Shown here in pieces: positions 22,105 through 35,510 of a stretch of 64,000 nt of DNA. Below the pieces are notes generated by a model. The model was not told the origin of the DNA, made no database searches, and worked only from the letters and a program-made list of their open reading frames with translations. The translations under genes and the position numbers were made by a program. Within the stretch, counting starts at the first letter, position 1, and each line of letters opens with the position of its first letter. Source of the DNA: Paralvinella palmiformis. Lineage: Eukaryota > Annelida > Polychaeta > Terebellida > Alvinellidae. The DNA is taken from NCBI GenBank assembly GCA_025642065.1, contig JAODUP010000522.1:62001-126000 (forward strand), given 5' to 3'.

Positions 22105-24830
22105 GCTCTCTATTTATCTTTCTGCTGTTTGAGTGATGTCAGTGACTCGGTTTTTTATGTCTCTCAGCCTGAGATTTATCTTGATGGTATCCTTGAATAG
22201 GAGAAGAGGGCGCCTTCCCTTTCTGTTACCAGAAGACAGTTGAGAGTAGAGAACCTGCTTTGTTAGCTGGTCTGATTCGTTCTGATCAGAAGATCTTCCA
22301 TAGATGATAGTCCTGTCCATTCAGGCATTTCCCTGTTTGTCAATTTGTTCATCCAGGTTATCCTTATGATCGTACGTAGGCGAAAGATGCCCTAGCCTTG
22401 GTCATCTCCCTCCGTATATCACCGTCAATGCATCTATTACTTGATGTAGTGCGTCCGAGATAGGTGAATTCCAGAACACAGTTCAGTTTGTTCCCATCAA
22501 CCATGATCCATTCCTCTCGGGTTCTTGTAGAGTTGGGTTAATACAGCATTTCTGTCTTGTTCATGTTACTCTTCAGGCCGAACTTATTTGATGCACCGTA
22601 GAAATCATCCACTATTTTCTGCATCGCTTCAGTAGAATGTGCTACCAGGATACCAGTATGCGAATAGCAACTCTCCTACCCTTTTCCGAGTAGTGTGCGA
22701 CGTTGAATAGATCAGCGATGTTTCTGGACTGTATGCAGACGCAAACCACCATGCCTCGGAAAGCTTCGTCGAACATTGCTGTTAGGAAGATGGAGAAGAG
22801 GGTGGGGCCTGTATCAAGCCTTGCTTGACCCCAATTGTGACACTGCATGATTCCGAGACTTTCCTCCAACACTAGCATTCGCTATTATTCCGGTTTGTAG
22901 TGCATCGATCATTGTTGGGAACTTCTCTGGACAGCCATACTTCCTCAGGAGCTATCAGAGCCAAGTCCTCCCAACTGTATCAGTGAAGTTGATAAATATT
23001 ATGTTCAGTGATCTTGTTCAATGCACTTTTCTCGTAGCTGTCGGAGACAAAATATCATATCCACAGTGATCCTGTTACCTCTGAAGCCACACTGTGTGTT
23101 CTAAGCTACCTCTAGTGTAATGTGGGCAGGTGCCTTGCCAATTGTTCAGGCGAGCTATTGCTCTAGCCATCTTATCCGTGGTTGGAACCTGATCTAGGCT
23201 TGTCTTATCAATGCGCTCCGGGATGTTGTTCAAAGCTTCTTGGTCTATGTCGCCATGGTCATTGAGTAGCTTCCGGAAGTGTTCACTCCATCTTGCCACA
23301 ACTCTCTTAGTGGAATAAAGAATCTCCATTCCATCTGTTAATTTCATGTGAACAGGCCCTTCTTTATGATTCCCCACTCTTCCTTCAATCCATTGTTGAA
23401 GTCATTCATGTTGTTTCTGTCAGCAGCTCTATGCAGCTCCAATTTCCTATTTCCCACCAGTCTGACTGCAGTGCACGGGTGCGTTTTTATAGCAGTATGC
23501 AGGTGTTTGTATATGCTGCAGTGGTGGATCTAGTGCTCCTAGTTTGCAACTCTATTTAGTGGGCTTGGTCTCTTCTGCTCAAAAGAGTCTGTAGTTTCTG
23601 GTCGTTGGGATGGAACCATTCCTGGTATTTTTGTCTGGCTTTCCAAGATATGTTTGCAAACTGCTGTAGAGCTGCCTATTCCCCTGGTGTTTGGTTTTCC
23701 TTCTTCTCCCATTGGGCGAGATTACTGTCCAGCTCCTTCTCAAACCTCCCCCTATGCATGATGATACTTAGTTTTGCCGTGTTGAGTTTGGTCGGCATAC
23801 TTTTCCCTTGCCCGTTGTGTTTTCGTCGTATTCTGAAAGCCACGCTTGACCTCAGGATCTGGTGATGGTCCAGCAGTTAGCTCCAAATATGGCTTGGCTA
23901 CTGTTGATGTCCATCTTATCCCGACACCTCGTGATTATGAAGTCTATCATAAGCCAGTGTTTGGAACGAGGATGCACCTAAGTGGCCTTTCGTTCAACCT
24001 TCTGCTTGAACATAGCGTTCGTGACTATTACTTCAAACTCAGAGCACAGAACCAGTAGAAGCTCGCCATTGAAGTTGCATTTCCCGATCCCATGTTTACC
24101 CATGACCAAGAGCCTCTTGTTATTTTCTCTTCCTGTCCTCGGATTGAATTATCCTATCAGCAGTAGTATATCTGTACGATGGATGCCACTGAGTACACTT
24201 GTTAGCTGATTGTAGAAGGCCTACTTGGTTTAATCTAGTTTTGTCATTGTTGGAGTGTACACGATGATGATTGCAGCAAAGTTGTCCTTACTGAGATGTA
24301 GTCGTCTCATCTTCATGAATGCTGTCACTTACTGGCAGTGGATGTTTGGTCAGCTTTGTTACGATATCCTTTTTGGTAGCAAAGCCCACTCCGGCCTTCA
24401 GGTTTGCCACTCCAGAAGAAAGAGTATTCCAAGTCGTTGAGGCTACCTGAATCTGAGACTCTTGTTTCACACAGGGCGGTGATGTAAATATTGTATTTGT
24501 CAAGCTCCATTGCTACTAGTGTCATACGTATTTCTGATCAGTCAGGTCCTTTTCGGTCGATCAGATTCCTGGCGTTCCATTGTGCAATTGTCAGTAGTTG
24601 TGTTCTTCTTCTTCCTAGATGAGTTTCCACTGTTGACAGAATATGAGGCTGAACAGCGCGGTCCAGGGTAACCCGGGGCGACGGCCGATCTGGTATAGCA
24701 TTTCGTGCACCTGTACATTTCATGGAAGCTGCTAAGAGAAAAGGTTGAAGTGCCGCTGGCTTTTGCAAGTTACTAGCGGCACTCTCTCGGGGAACTAATA
24801 GAGGTCTCACACCGACAAGAACAGTTCAAG
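22105..24830 (-). pseudogene. RTE-like LINE, nearly full length, endonuclease plus RT (decayed)
   Basis: Reading the minus strand from 24830: a basic N-terminal region; AQWNARNLIDRKG; then VAMELDKYNIYITALCETRV with DLEYSFFWSGKPEGR (24325-24525). Next, in shifting frames, come VYTPTM (about 24250), NAMFKQKVERKATYVHPRSK (about 23960) and a long linker. RT follows: MKLTDGMEILYST, RWSEHFRKLLNDHGDIDQEA (23075-23377), then a large loss, then GPTLFSIFLTAMFDEAFRGM (about 22780). NKFGLKSNMNKTEML and LEFTYLGRTTSSNRCIDGDI (about 22400-22590) precede a C-terminus RKGRRPLLLFKDTIKINLRL (about 22200). The order is that of RTE-type proteins often annotated craniofacial-development-protein-2-like. The FADD box is not visible. 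Many frameshifts are present. Confidence 0.88.
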
Positions 24831-26425
24831 ACAGGTACAAACTATTTGTCCCTGCGGTGGCTGGTCGAGAGATGTTGGGAGGTGCATACATCAACAGCTC
24901 TTGATGCTGCCACAGTGACATGGTTTTCTGGTTAGAGTTTACTACCTTACGCTTCGCTTCTGTCAAGAACCTGTACAAAAGGCAGTGGTTTACAATTCTA
25001 TGGGCCAGCGCTCTACCAAATAGACAACAGAGGCGCACTCTATACATACAAGGATCTACGTGGCAGTATACATACTTAGTGTACACCTCCCCACTCTATG
25101 CAACTGGCTAATATGTCATTCATATTGGTTCATTGACAATGTAGGAGGCTAAGAAAATTGGATAGTTGGTTGAAGAAAATAGGTTTTTTTATCAAAGAAG
25201 AAATAATTTCTAATGTTAGTACCACATAATATTTCACTTAAATTATAATTATTGATACAAAACCACTTGGTACCAAATTTGAAATGTAACATGGACTATT
25301 TAATGAAACAATGTGTTATCGGGTACTTCATTCATGAAAATTTGGACGGCATGCTAATGTATGAATATGAAAGAAAATATTTCTTTGTTTTGTGCAACTT
25401 GTCTCAGTAGTAAGTTATTTTATGTATTAATTATCCGTAATCAACTCCGAAAAATCATGAATGAAATACCGATTATTACACTTTTATTCCTCTGTTGACT
25501 GTAATTAGACAGTTATATGTATGAGATTGATGCAGTTAATGACATCTGCTTTATTGTGTTTTCATCTTCCATGTTGGGGTACGTCTTTATTCATGGACCA
25601 AATTAGTTGTAATTTTGATTGGAGGTTGAAGTATAATTAATTGAATTACATTGTAATCTACATATTTTCTATGGAGTTTCAGATATAGACACATGGTTGT
25701 AAGAACAAAACTCGTCGTACTTGATCAAAACGGTAATGTGGCTAGACCGCAAGCCAGAACAAAATAAATCCCGTGATTAGAGACATGATCTAGTATGTAA
25801 AGCTTTTCAGCATCGACTTATTGGGGTTTCCAAAGAACAAGAACACTTTGCTTCCGGATGAAATCCAAAGAATATTGCACATACAATATTTCCTCCAATG
25901 TTAGATGTTATCAACCATCTTGTTTCTCAAATTAAATATAAGCCTATTTCCTTCCGAAAATGAATTGACTGAGTGATGTGAACCCCATGAACTTATTTGT
26001 AGATGGATAGTTTTTGTCTAAACTATATCTCATATTGACAAGGGTATATTAACTGTCACAATATAATGTGTTGCATATGTGTAATATCAATGACATGATA
26101 CAGCTATGTATCAAATATTGAAATAAGAACATCATTAAGTCATGTAATACATAAAGGTGTGCATGGATTCTGTAGAGCCACAACATCAGAATAAGTAAAA
26201 ATTTAACAAAAAGTGAAAGTACTGATCATAACTATGCAATTTTAACAGTTCATTTATCAGACTAAATAATTTCATACAATGCATTACCATTATCCTTTGA
26301 TCTTTCCACACTCGACGTGGAAAATAAGTCGGAATTTCAAAATTAAAGTGCCGGAACAAATCGAAAGCTGAGCCTGTTTATTTTCAGCAACGCTTTGCAA
26401 AAATGTAGTATATGCATATTTTGTT
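24831..26425. other. No gene seen
   Basis: The first ~280 bp (to about 25110) is less AT-rich and may be 5' sequence of the RTE-like element (a minus-strand frame of 86 codons, 24826-25086, has no known motif). The remainder is AT-rich with stops throughout. Confidence 0.5.
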
Positions 26426-26426
26426 A

Positions 26427-26649
26427 ACACGCACACGCATACGCACACACACATACCACACACACATACACACACACACACACACACACATATACCCACG
26501 CACATGCACACACACACACACACACACATACAGAGAGACACACACACACACACATACCTACACATACACAAACACACACACTCACATACACAGAGAGAGA
26601 GAGGGGGGGAGACAGCCAGACAGACATACAGACATATAGAGATAAATAG

Positions 26650-26740
<91 letters not shown>

Positions 26741-26745
26741 CGCAA
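26427..26745. repeat. Large compound microsatellite (CA)n-(GA)n-(TA)n-(GA)n
   Basis: About 160 bp of CA-type repeats with variants, a GA/GGG stretch with CAGA/CATA units, about 45 bp of TA, and about 38 bp of GA. All long frames on both strands are low-complexity artefacts. Confidence 0.97.
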
Positions 26746-28085
26746 ACGCACATACATACATTGGGGTCATTGGGGTCATCAGAATGTATATAAATCCTAG
26801 TAAATAAATAGATTCCATATCACATTTATTCATAGGATAGTACGTTTTGATAAATATACATTTAGGCAATTTAAATTATTTACTTTTATGTTGTTATGAG
26901 TTTACATTGACAATGCGCTTATGGATGCCTACACATTATTTGTATCAGTTTAATAGCGTAATAATACTTGCTTAATTGAGCTATTATCATTTATCTGCCA
27001 TTATTTTATGAAAGGTGGTCCTAGTAAGCGATGCCCTTTCTTTGTATTCGCATGATATACACATTAGTATTACTGTTCTCATTTTGATTTGTATCTCTCC
27101 TTTCAACGAAATGTTGCATTAGTTTCCAGATGACACAAATATGTCTTTTTAATGGCTGTCTTCGTAATCAGAACGAATTATCTCCGCCCTTTCTCATGAT
27201 TATAAAACTCGCATTTATCGAAGCACTACCTTGAATTATACACTCACCTAGTTGTTCCCAACAAAATCAAAGTAACCTTTTCCGAAAACTATTGGGAATT
27301 TACCAAATGCGTAACACGGCGATACAATTTTGGTATACTACAAACTGTGACTGTGCAACGTCGCGAATATAATATAATATACTTGTCAGCAAATCATGGG
27401 TTATTATAAGTTCATAGTGTTGTGTTTATGCTTCAATGTCACATGATAGTGATATGAAGATCATAGGAAGGTGTTTATCACGCAGATAAAGGAATGATGA
27501 TTGCACTGCAATCATATGTCTCGATGATTAGCTGAATTCCACATCATTAATATGCATATATAATACACGAAGAGAATAAGGCAACTGCAGAATAAATTAT
27601 ATTAATGGTAAAATATCTCAATAACGTATGTAACTTTCAATTGTTCAAACCTAAAAGTTGCACTTGTTTGTGTATATGTATCTGAAGCGGCTATGATAAC
27701 CTATTAAAAGTGTATTGTATCATATTGTTTTATTATTTTATTGCTCAAAATAGGTTTGTTTTAATAAAACCAATTTTCATGGAACATTGATCTAGAAGTA
27801 TTAGATTGGTTATGAGGTATCTAGAATTACTTAAGTATCAAAGAAATTATGACCCAAACGATGCCGACAGCATTGCGGCTAAGCTCCCAAGAGCTGGTGA
27901 ACAAACACACGTGCTATATCAATTATTTGTTAACTTAGGCACGGGAACTACATAGAGGTTATTTCAATGATTGATTGTTGTTCTTCCTAAAGTTGATTCC
28001 TGGTAGGGTAATAATTTATGGTGGACTTTCTGTGATCAGAATGGCCTACAATAGAGGAGAACTAATGCACATTGGATTGTATCTG
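26746..28085. other. No gene seen
   Basis: AT-rich. A short duplication TTGGGGTCA occurs at 26761 and 26771. No family was recognised. Confidence 0.55.
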
Positions 28086-28375
28086 AAGTAGAACAACATA
28101 TGGATTGATAAGTTTGTTTATCGGTCCATTAGGAATGATGATATTGCTAATATACCCCCTATACTTCGCGGCTGTAGAAGCGGAGCCAAGGGTATTATAA
28201 ATAGTATTCTATCTAAACCAGACATACACAATAAACTACGTGGCAAAGTACATAGTCCATTAAACGTCATCCATATCACATATCTACCAAACCACGCTGG
28301 ACTTAGACATTTGGTCAATATTGGACTTATGAACTATCAGTTAATTATTAGCAGATTACAGATTACACGTTAAAT
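28086..28375 (+). mobile_element. LINE ORF2 N-terminal fragment (RGCR-type)
   Basis: The plus-strand frame reads IPPILRGCRSGAKGIINSIL, then KVHSPLNVIHITYLPNHAGL and NYQLII. An RGCR.G block followed by a variable linker before the endonuclease is a common start of some Jockey/CR1-like ORF2 proteins in invertebrates. A related nucleotide stretch (TCCATTAAA.GT.ATCCAT) recurs at about 44180. Too short for subfamily assignment. Confidence 0.45.
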
Positions 28376-30083
28376 TAGATAACATTAAGGGCATGCATAT
28401 ATAATTGGTTCACTGATAGTGAATCTGAAAACGCTGTTATCGGTGATATTAATTCCTGGGTATATGTCTTTCATCATACCCTACATACTCACAGCTCAAA
28501 GTAAATAAGGAGGTATCGATCTGTAACCTGAGGTAAAAATAACAGAAAATAATGTTTTACCGCTAACTAAATTTCTTTGATTACATGTTTTGAAACAATT
28601 TAAGAGTTCACATCTGCGATCTGGACAACAGACAGACCAATCTCATTTTAAGGTCAGCTTTATGGCATTCAAATGAACAAGGCCTTTTGCAGCGGTTAAT
28701 CAACCTGATTTATTTGTCTATTTTGTAGTTAAAAAAATAAGTGATATTAAGATATTGTATAATTAGCATGGTTTAAAAACTAATTGGTTTTATTGACATT
28801 CAAACATGAAGAAAAAAGTTAACTTCAGATTATTTAATCATGAGCTATATGTTAGCCTGTTATTTATATCCAAGGGAGCGTGCTCATCGACGTTATAAAA
28901 TAATATCGTACATTAACGTGATAACCTAAGTACATGAATGGGAGGAACCATCGAGTTGTTTACTCGAGAAAGGTTGGCTAAATTTCACAACAATGGGACA
29001 CCATGTGTTATTCAGCATACTATAGCATTCTACGACTGCCGCCTGTACGTAAAAGCGATATCGTGGACGGCAACAATTCTACTATCCCATTCGCGCGTTC
29101 TTTCCCACACAGAAGACTCTCAGTGTGTTTTGCTGCTACGTCTAGCAGACTTTATTTCAACTATACAATAGGTCTGTCAAGTAACAAGCGACAGTGTCGA
29201 GCTGCGAATGGCACTGCTTCGTTGAGTCACTGCTTCATTGAGTCACTGCTTCAATGTCAATATTTCTAAATAATATGATGAAGCCTACCTATCAACGGTT
29301 CACTGAATACTAACGGCTTGGTAATTGTCGAGGTTTACAGTGAACCGGGCAAATCGGGATACCTTTCAATAAGTGTCTGCTTTGATAAAATAAATCCTAG
29401 ATCGTCAAATCTTGAATTACATTTAATTTGCATTATTATTGTTGTTGTCTATTGTTGCTTGCCTCCTGCAATAATTTAATTTCGAGATATTTATTTGTCT
29501 TTCGATTTCAGTCTATATGTTTTGTTTTATATTTGCTATCACTTGTAGCTTTAAATTTTAAAGTTTATCAGGATATTTCTGAAGATACCTCATAGTACGT
29601 TATGCGTTTAATGCTTAAAACTAACGATTTTTATCTGAGGTGTGTGCGTCAGCATTGGCTATCAGCGAACGAATTACCTATTTAAAATACATAATTTAAA
29701 TCAAGTGACCGATGGTCTAATGTTAAATCCAGCGTTAATCCGGAAGATACATTACGTAGTGGATTAGCTACATAATTGAGTTAAGTTGCAAAACGCATAT
29801 CGAACAACTGATTCAAGCATAATGTAGTCAGTATAGAAGGGTTATAGGATGTGATATTATTACCTATCTTACCATAATGGGAGTATATTAGCCTTATTGT
29901 AATGATGATACTCAATAAATAAAAGCCTATAGTGAAATTTTGGATGTTCTTCAAAGTGTGACGTATCTGAACCATTAAGGCCGGGCTAGAAGTATTAACA
30001 AAATTCCTTTGCGGACACAAAGTGTTATCCATCGAACTGGGATTGACATATCAGATAATTTCATCAATAACATCAATAACATC

Positions 30084-30086
<3 letters not shown>
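28376..30086. other. No gene recognised
   Basis: Mostly AT-rich. The part at 28938-29270 is more balanced in composition and has two overlapping plus-strand frames of 77 and 88 codons without a recognised motif. It contains a local direct duplication of TTGAGTCACTGCTTCA (about 29222 and 29239). Confidence 0.45.
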
Positions 30087-30152
<66 letters not shown>

Positions 30153-30175
30153 TCTCTTCTGTCTGTCTGTCTGCT
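30087..30175. repeat. (TA)n then (CTGT)n microsatellite
   Basis: About 62 bp TA followed by CTCTCTT and about four CTGT units. Confidence 0.95.
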
Positions 30176-33100
30176 GTCCCGTCTATCTTGTTTCCTCCCT
30201 TTTATTTAGGGTTTAATATGCACGATTTTGTGAAACATTTATATACCATGAACAATGTTTTACGTAAGACAGTTAAGTGCTAATTTACATATTTACAATA
30301 ATTCGAAGATATATAACTATATACATACTTTTACTCTGTTTGTATGTTAGCTTACAATTTAGCCTAATTAATGTAATATATGGCCATCACTTCAAACTGT
30401 GGAAGTTCACCATCCTTAAATAAGGGCATATACTATATCATTATATTAGGACAAAGTCAAGCCCTAAAATATCACATAAACTATAATCACAGATCTGAGA
30501 AGTAGCTACTGTTTTATGTACATCCACAAATACCTCAAATTGCTATAATTTATGGGTCTAAGATTGTGATATATGAAAGCAATCAAGACATAACAACAGA
30601 TATAGGATGTTGTATTATATATTTCAACTAAACTATTTAATCTTTTATGCAAATTTGTATATGATTATCCAAGTAGGTGTGCATTTGCATATTTAACACG
30701 GGTAGAACCTGTTTCAGGAAAGAACCTTAGCAAATGAGTATGGCTTGGTGATATAATCATCTTACACATTTTTAAGGAAATGAAAAAATGAAATATTGTG
30801 AGAGTAATTTCATATTTTAAATGATTAATAAATTAAATAATAAATTAATATCATCGACTCTTAAACTAGGTGTAAGAAATTAATGTATTGTGTCTTATTA
30901 ACTACAATATGTACACTAGTATGTTATTACAAAACCGGGTAAGTATGTCTAATTAGCTGGGTGATTATTTAACGTATTTGATATTTTGTCTTTCTGAATA
31001 ACGAAATTCAATAATTCAATTAGAAGGATGCAGGCGTGGTTATTTAAATGTTTAGCCACCTACTTCACACCAACCAAAAACGATAACAGTAAAACAACCA
31101 AATTTTAACATAGGAAGTTATACTGATTTGCCTAAAGAATATGTTGTGTTTTACGGTATATGTTTTGCCAACATGAATTGATTTGATAAGCAGTTGTCTG
31201 CATTTAGTTTTTTCAGTAATATACAATTCCAAAGCTTTTTCCATCTTTACAGAAATGTTTAATTGGTGATAAACAAATAAATAAACACGGTGGTACTACA
31301 TAAAGACAATTACTATATTATAACATTTTCTTTGTTATTCATTTGTTTTGTCCAAGCCCTATTTACGAAATATATTCATCCATGTATAAGATATAATTAC
31401 CTATGGCAAAAAAAAATTCTTATATGCGTGCATCTCCGTATCATGTATAGCGAGAATATACTAATAATACATAAACTATTATATTCGACGTATTTATGAA
31501 CTTAACAAATACAATGCTGTAATTTGAGAAAATCTGATTTGGAATATCCTAAATCTCATAATGAGAATTAGAACCTACACTAAGTTGGTAAAAAGGCTGT
31601 TGGTACTTATCTACTAAGATCATAGACTTAGTTCTAGTTAAATAAGTAATATAAAATAATCATATATCAGTTGTTAGCTCTCCCTGTTTCACTGTTCTTC
31701 CGTTTGTGTGGTCGATATTATTTAATTGTAATACCAACACCGCATCCTAACACTCTGCTTCCTGCAAATTTAATGATTCATTCTCCTGTTACGATGTTGG
31801 GGTGACTGTATTTTCCTCGTTGTCTGTGTTGTGTTTCTAGGGTACTTGGTATATGCTTGGAAATACAATAGTGAGTATAGAAATTAGTTTCGTACATTGT
31901 TTAAACGGTATTAGTCTAAATTATTAAAACAACTGTAAATCAAAATCAAAGAATAAACACATAACGATATAAACAGGATGCTATTCCAAGTACTAGAACG
32001 ATATTTAATATTTAACATTTAACAGTTGAGTTAATCAATGTTACTCCTCTAATAAAAATAAATTGGTATTTTATCAAAAGCAATTACACTTTTTATTTTC
32101 TACTAATACAACAATATGTCATTGTGGAAATTCAGAGCAATCAGTTCCATTCCAGCTGATGATGTGTTTCTTGTATTTTCTATTGATGAAGCGATGCTGT
32201 CACCTATTGTTTTGTCATTACCTTTCCTTCATAGATAGTATGAGGTTGATGGGAATAAACACTTTCATTGATGAGATAGATGATCAGAGGTAAGACATAA
32301 TGACAGAATAATAGCTGACATCGTAATTAACAAGCGTCTCTCTTTCTCATACCATATTTTGTTGTCATAGTTAACTTTACATAAATTATTGCCCTGGTTT
32401 TATTAGATGAAAGGTAAGGTTCAGATATACTATCTGCGATGTGGTATAATTAAGTCCTTACATGGGTTAGCAATATTATTTGGAAGCTCCATAATCTATC
32501 AGAACAGAGTGCAGGGTGAAACATACACGGAGGTTGATAAGAGGACAGCCTACGTATTCCACTTTGGATAAACAAAACGATGTTTGATGTTTTTAGCCTA
32601 TTCTAAAGTTACGTCATAACGAAATAATGCCTACAAACTCCGAAATAAGATTATCTCTGGATTGGATTACTCATCTATATCCGGAAAGATCATCATGTTA
32701 GTGTTGGCTATGTTCATACAAACAAGTTGTATCTGATTATGAAGACCTCTCAGCAATATGTATGTAGACACTGGAACGATTTTCACATTTTCCTTAAGAT
32801 AAAGAACAACATTATATATACCTCTTTGCTACGCATTCCTCATAATTGTTCATGGTTGAACTGTATCACAAACACAGGGAGTGTCTCCAAGCCACAAGAC
32901 AAAGGTTAAGCATAATTGTACACTGTGAACCTCTTGGGTACTATCATTAATACGTATTACTGTATTACAGTTTGGATCAGCAACGCATATCAATCGTAAC
33001 AGAACTTACATTTATTTTAAACCAAACCCAAATACTTCGTAAGTATATGTTTATTGGGAACTGCTACATATAGTATTATACTACTAAAGAGTAAAAAGAC

Positions 33101-33334
33101 TCCACGTACATTTGCTTGTAAATCTCACCAACAGCTATTAAAAATGCGAAAATTTCAAAATTGGTATTAAAACTCCACCTTTTAGAAATGTTTTCACAGA
33201 TAAATGATGATTATTGTTCAAACGTGCTATTTGATTTTTGCATATCAAATATTTAGGTTTTGACTTTACCTTTACAGCAACGTTGAATGTTTTTTAATAG
33301 TGTAAGTGCATTATCATAGCTTCATTCTTATAAT
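30176..33334. other. No gene seen
   Basis: About 3.1 kb of AT-rich DNA with no coding frame above about 76 codons and no repeat family that I recognise. Confidence 0.6.
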
Positions 33335-33390
33335 TATTATAACTATTATTATTATTATTATTATTATTAACATTATTATCATTATTATTT
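33335..33390. repeat. (ATT)n microsatellite
   Basis: Imperfect ATT triplets with ACATT and ATC breaks. Confidence 0.9.
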
Positions 33391-34014
33391 GTGTATTAAT
33401 GTTTAGGTAAGCGATCATTTTGCAAAAGACGTATTTGATAAGCTGTAAGAACGTATTTAAATTACAGTGTATTACGGCACGTTTAGAACTTCATAGGCCT
33501 ACGCTAATGATATAAACTCTATGAAGACAAAATGAAAGAAAGGCAATAACTAAATTATGTACCATCTATGCTATATCGTTTGAAGCAGCAATCAGCTAAA
33601 TTAAATATAAACAAGATAAGATTAAAGTTTTAACTTTAACAGGTGGGGGTATATTTGTTCAACAATACTCAGCCTTATGGACGATAAGGCTCACAGCCTC
33701 CTCCCAGACAAATACATAGTTTAGGATGTTATCGTAGTGTAATGTTCTATATGGCCGATTAATAAATAAACATATGGTCCAGTAAAGAGCTAGGGAATGT
33801 ATATTCATTATTTACACATGAATACCCTCTCAAGTTTCATAAATAACATTTATGTTCAATGGATGGAATATGTCCTGGACGTGAGACGGAAATATGCGTC
33901 TTTATGAAACCTCACCTATAACACGCATCTAAGTGATCTAATTGTGAGATAGATCATTGTTTGAAAGAGCCATTATATTTAATATACAGGGTGCTAAACG
34001 TACTGATGTTGCTG
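33391..34014. other. No gene seen
   Basis: AT-rich, no recognised element. Confidence 0.5.
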
Positions 34015-35510
34015 CATAGTTGTTGCATAGTTGATTTGGAATGCAAAGGTTGTTATCAGTGGCGGAAGTTGATCTGCACATTTCTTCAAAATCCAAGTAG
34101 GCAGTAGATTAAAGGCACATGACTTTTTTCGGAGAATAGCTGATTATCCCATTGACTTAAACTTCAAACGATTATCCCATTACATTTAATATCAGCATTC
34201 ATTGCTATATTGCAATTATCGTTTGGTGAATCAGAATTATTCTTGGTGATTCTTAGTTTTTTATAAAGAAATTGCTGTAGGTGTAAGCCAGGAATATTTA
34301 TATTTCAATTGCTTCCCATTAAGTTCCTAGTTAATGTGAAGTATTTTTTTATCTTGCCCACACTGCTTTGACTTGGTGGAATAAAAACACTCCTTCTCTC
34401 CTACTAATAGTGTATTCATTTTACAGAGACCTCGGTATATTTCAAAATACACATTTAGGGAAGTTCGGAACCAGGCTATCTTTGTTTTGTTTTGCATTTT
34501 CTGAACATATTTAAGCTTATCAGGATACCAAGGAGTTTCTAAATTAATCGTGATGGTGTTTTAACAAAAGTGAGTACGGTGATAAATTATACTTTGGACA
34601 ACGTTGTTATAGCCTTCTACCGGCTCATCAACTGATTCAACTGTAAATCCTCCGTATATTCTTTAATATTTATACCGCGATATTTTCTGTATCTGATCCT
34701 TCATTATGTGTAGTCGGGCTTGTCCCCTTCAATAACGACCTGTTCAGCTAGATGATCGTCTAAGGATTTACCTTTGCTGCTATTGAAACAAATGATGCAA
34801 ACAAGAGGAGGTCCTACCATACGAAAGCTCGATTCTCTAGAGATGATGACTTCTAGTAGGTGCCTCCCTTGGAAATTCCTCCATTGACATGCTGATCTGA
34901 TCGGTATAAATCAAAATGCTGCAAAACCTGCGAGTTTCAACATCATACATATTATCCACATGGAAATGGAAATAACGATTTATTGTGACATTGTATGAGA
35001 TAATAGTCAGAATAACTAATGTTTAAGAACATTCCTCAAATAACACTGAGTGTTTGAAGCCATTGTATTTAGAAGAAGTGGGACGAAATATATTGGAAAA
35101 TATGCCATAACTTCACTTATGCTTATGGTAGAGTCGATATTTCCACAATGGACATTATTTGACAGCCAGTCTCCATTTTTTAATATGCTAACGCCACCTC
35201 ATAACTTTCCGTAACCAACTCATTTATAGTGAGCTGTTTATTTCATAAAGCCACGTTTCTGTGAACGCTAATACACCAATACCTTGCGATATAACATATT
35301 AATTTACAGGTTTAAGCATTCAGACAACTTGTCCATAATGGGATCTTAAACTGCTGATCATCATGTAAAGAGTTACATAGATGTTATAAAATTCAAGATT
35401 TGTTAGTAAATCCCTTGCTTCTCTACTACGAGGGAGTGCAATAACACTAATACATTTAGATGCAACTTGGGAAGATGGTGTATTGACTGTTAAATTGATT
35501 AACATTTAAA
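34015..35510 (-). mobile_element. CR1/L2-like LINE relic: endonuclease, linker, first RT motif
   Basis: Minus-strand translation in broken frames gives, from 35505 down, a degraded N-R-S region, then GIGVLAFTETWL (about 35240-35280; TETW endonuclease box). A poorly preserved endonuclease body follows. The linker ETPWYPDKLKYVQKMQNKTK, IAWFRTSLNVYFEIYRGLCK lies at about 34400-34540. Finally KSCAFNLLPTWILKKC and ADQLPPLITT appear at about 34050-34115, equivalent to the KSC.LDPIPT.LLK...D.LLP.IT motif that opens RT. It is truncated there. Multiple stops. The same KSC/SDA..DP.PT motif occurs in the relic at 44560-45080. Confidence 0.75.

Noticed and set aside
26290..26869. Minus-strand frames up to 155 codons with SLSLSL, YIYIYI and CVCVCV
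   Set aside because: Pure low-complexity translation of a compound microsatellite.
28938..29269. Overlapping 77- and 88-codon plus-strand frames in less AT-rich DNA
   Set aside because: Two frames of similar quality over the same bases and no family motif; cannot be supported as coding.
32063..32293. 76-codon plus-strand frame
   Set aside because: Hydrophobic chance-like composition, no recognised motif.
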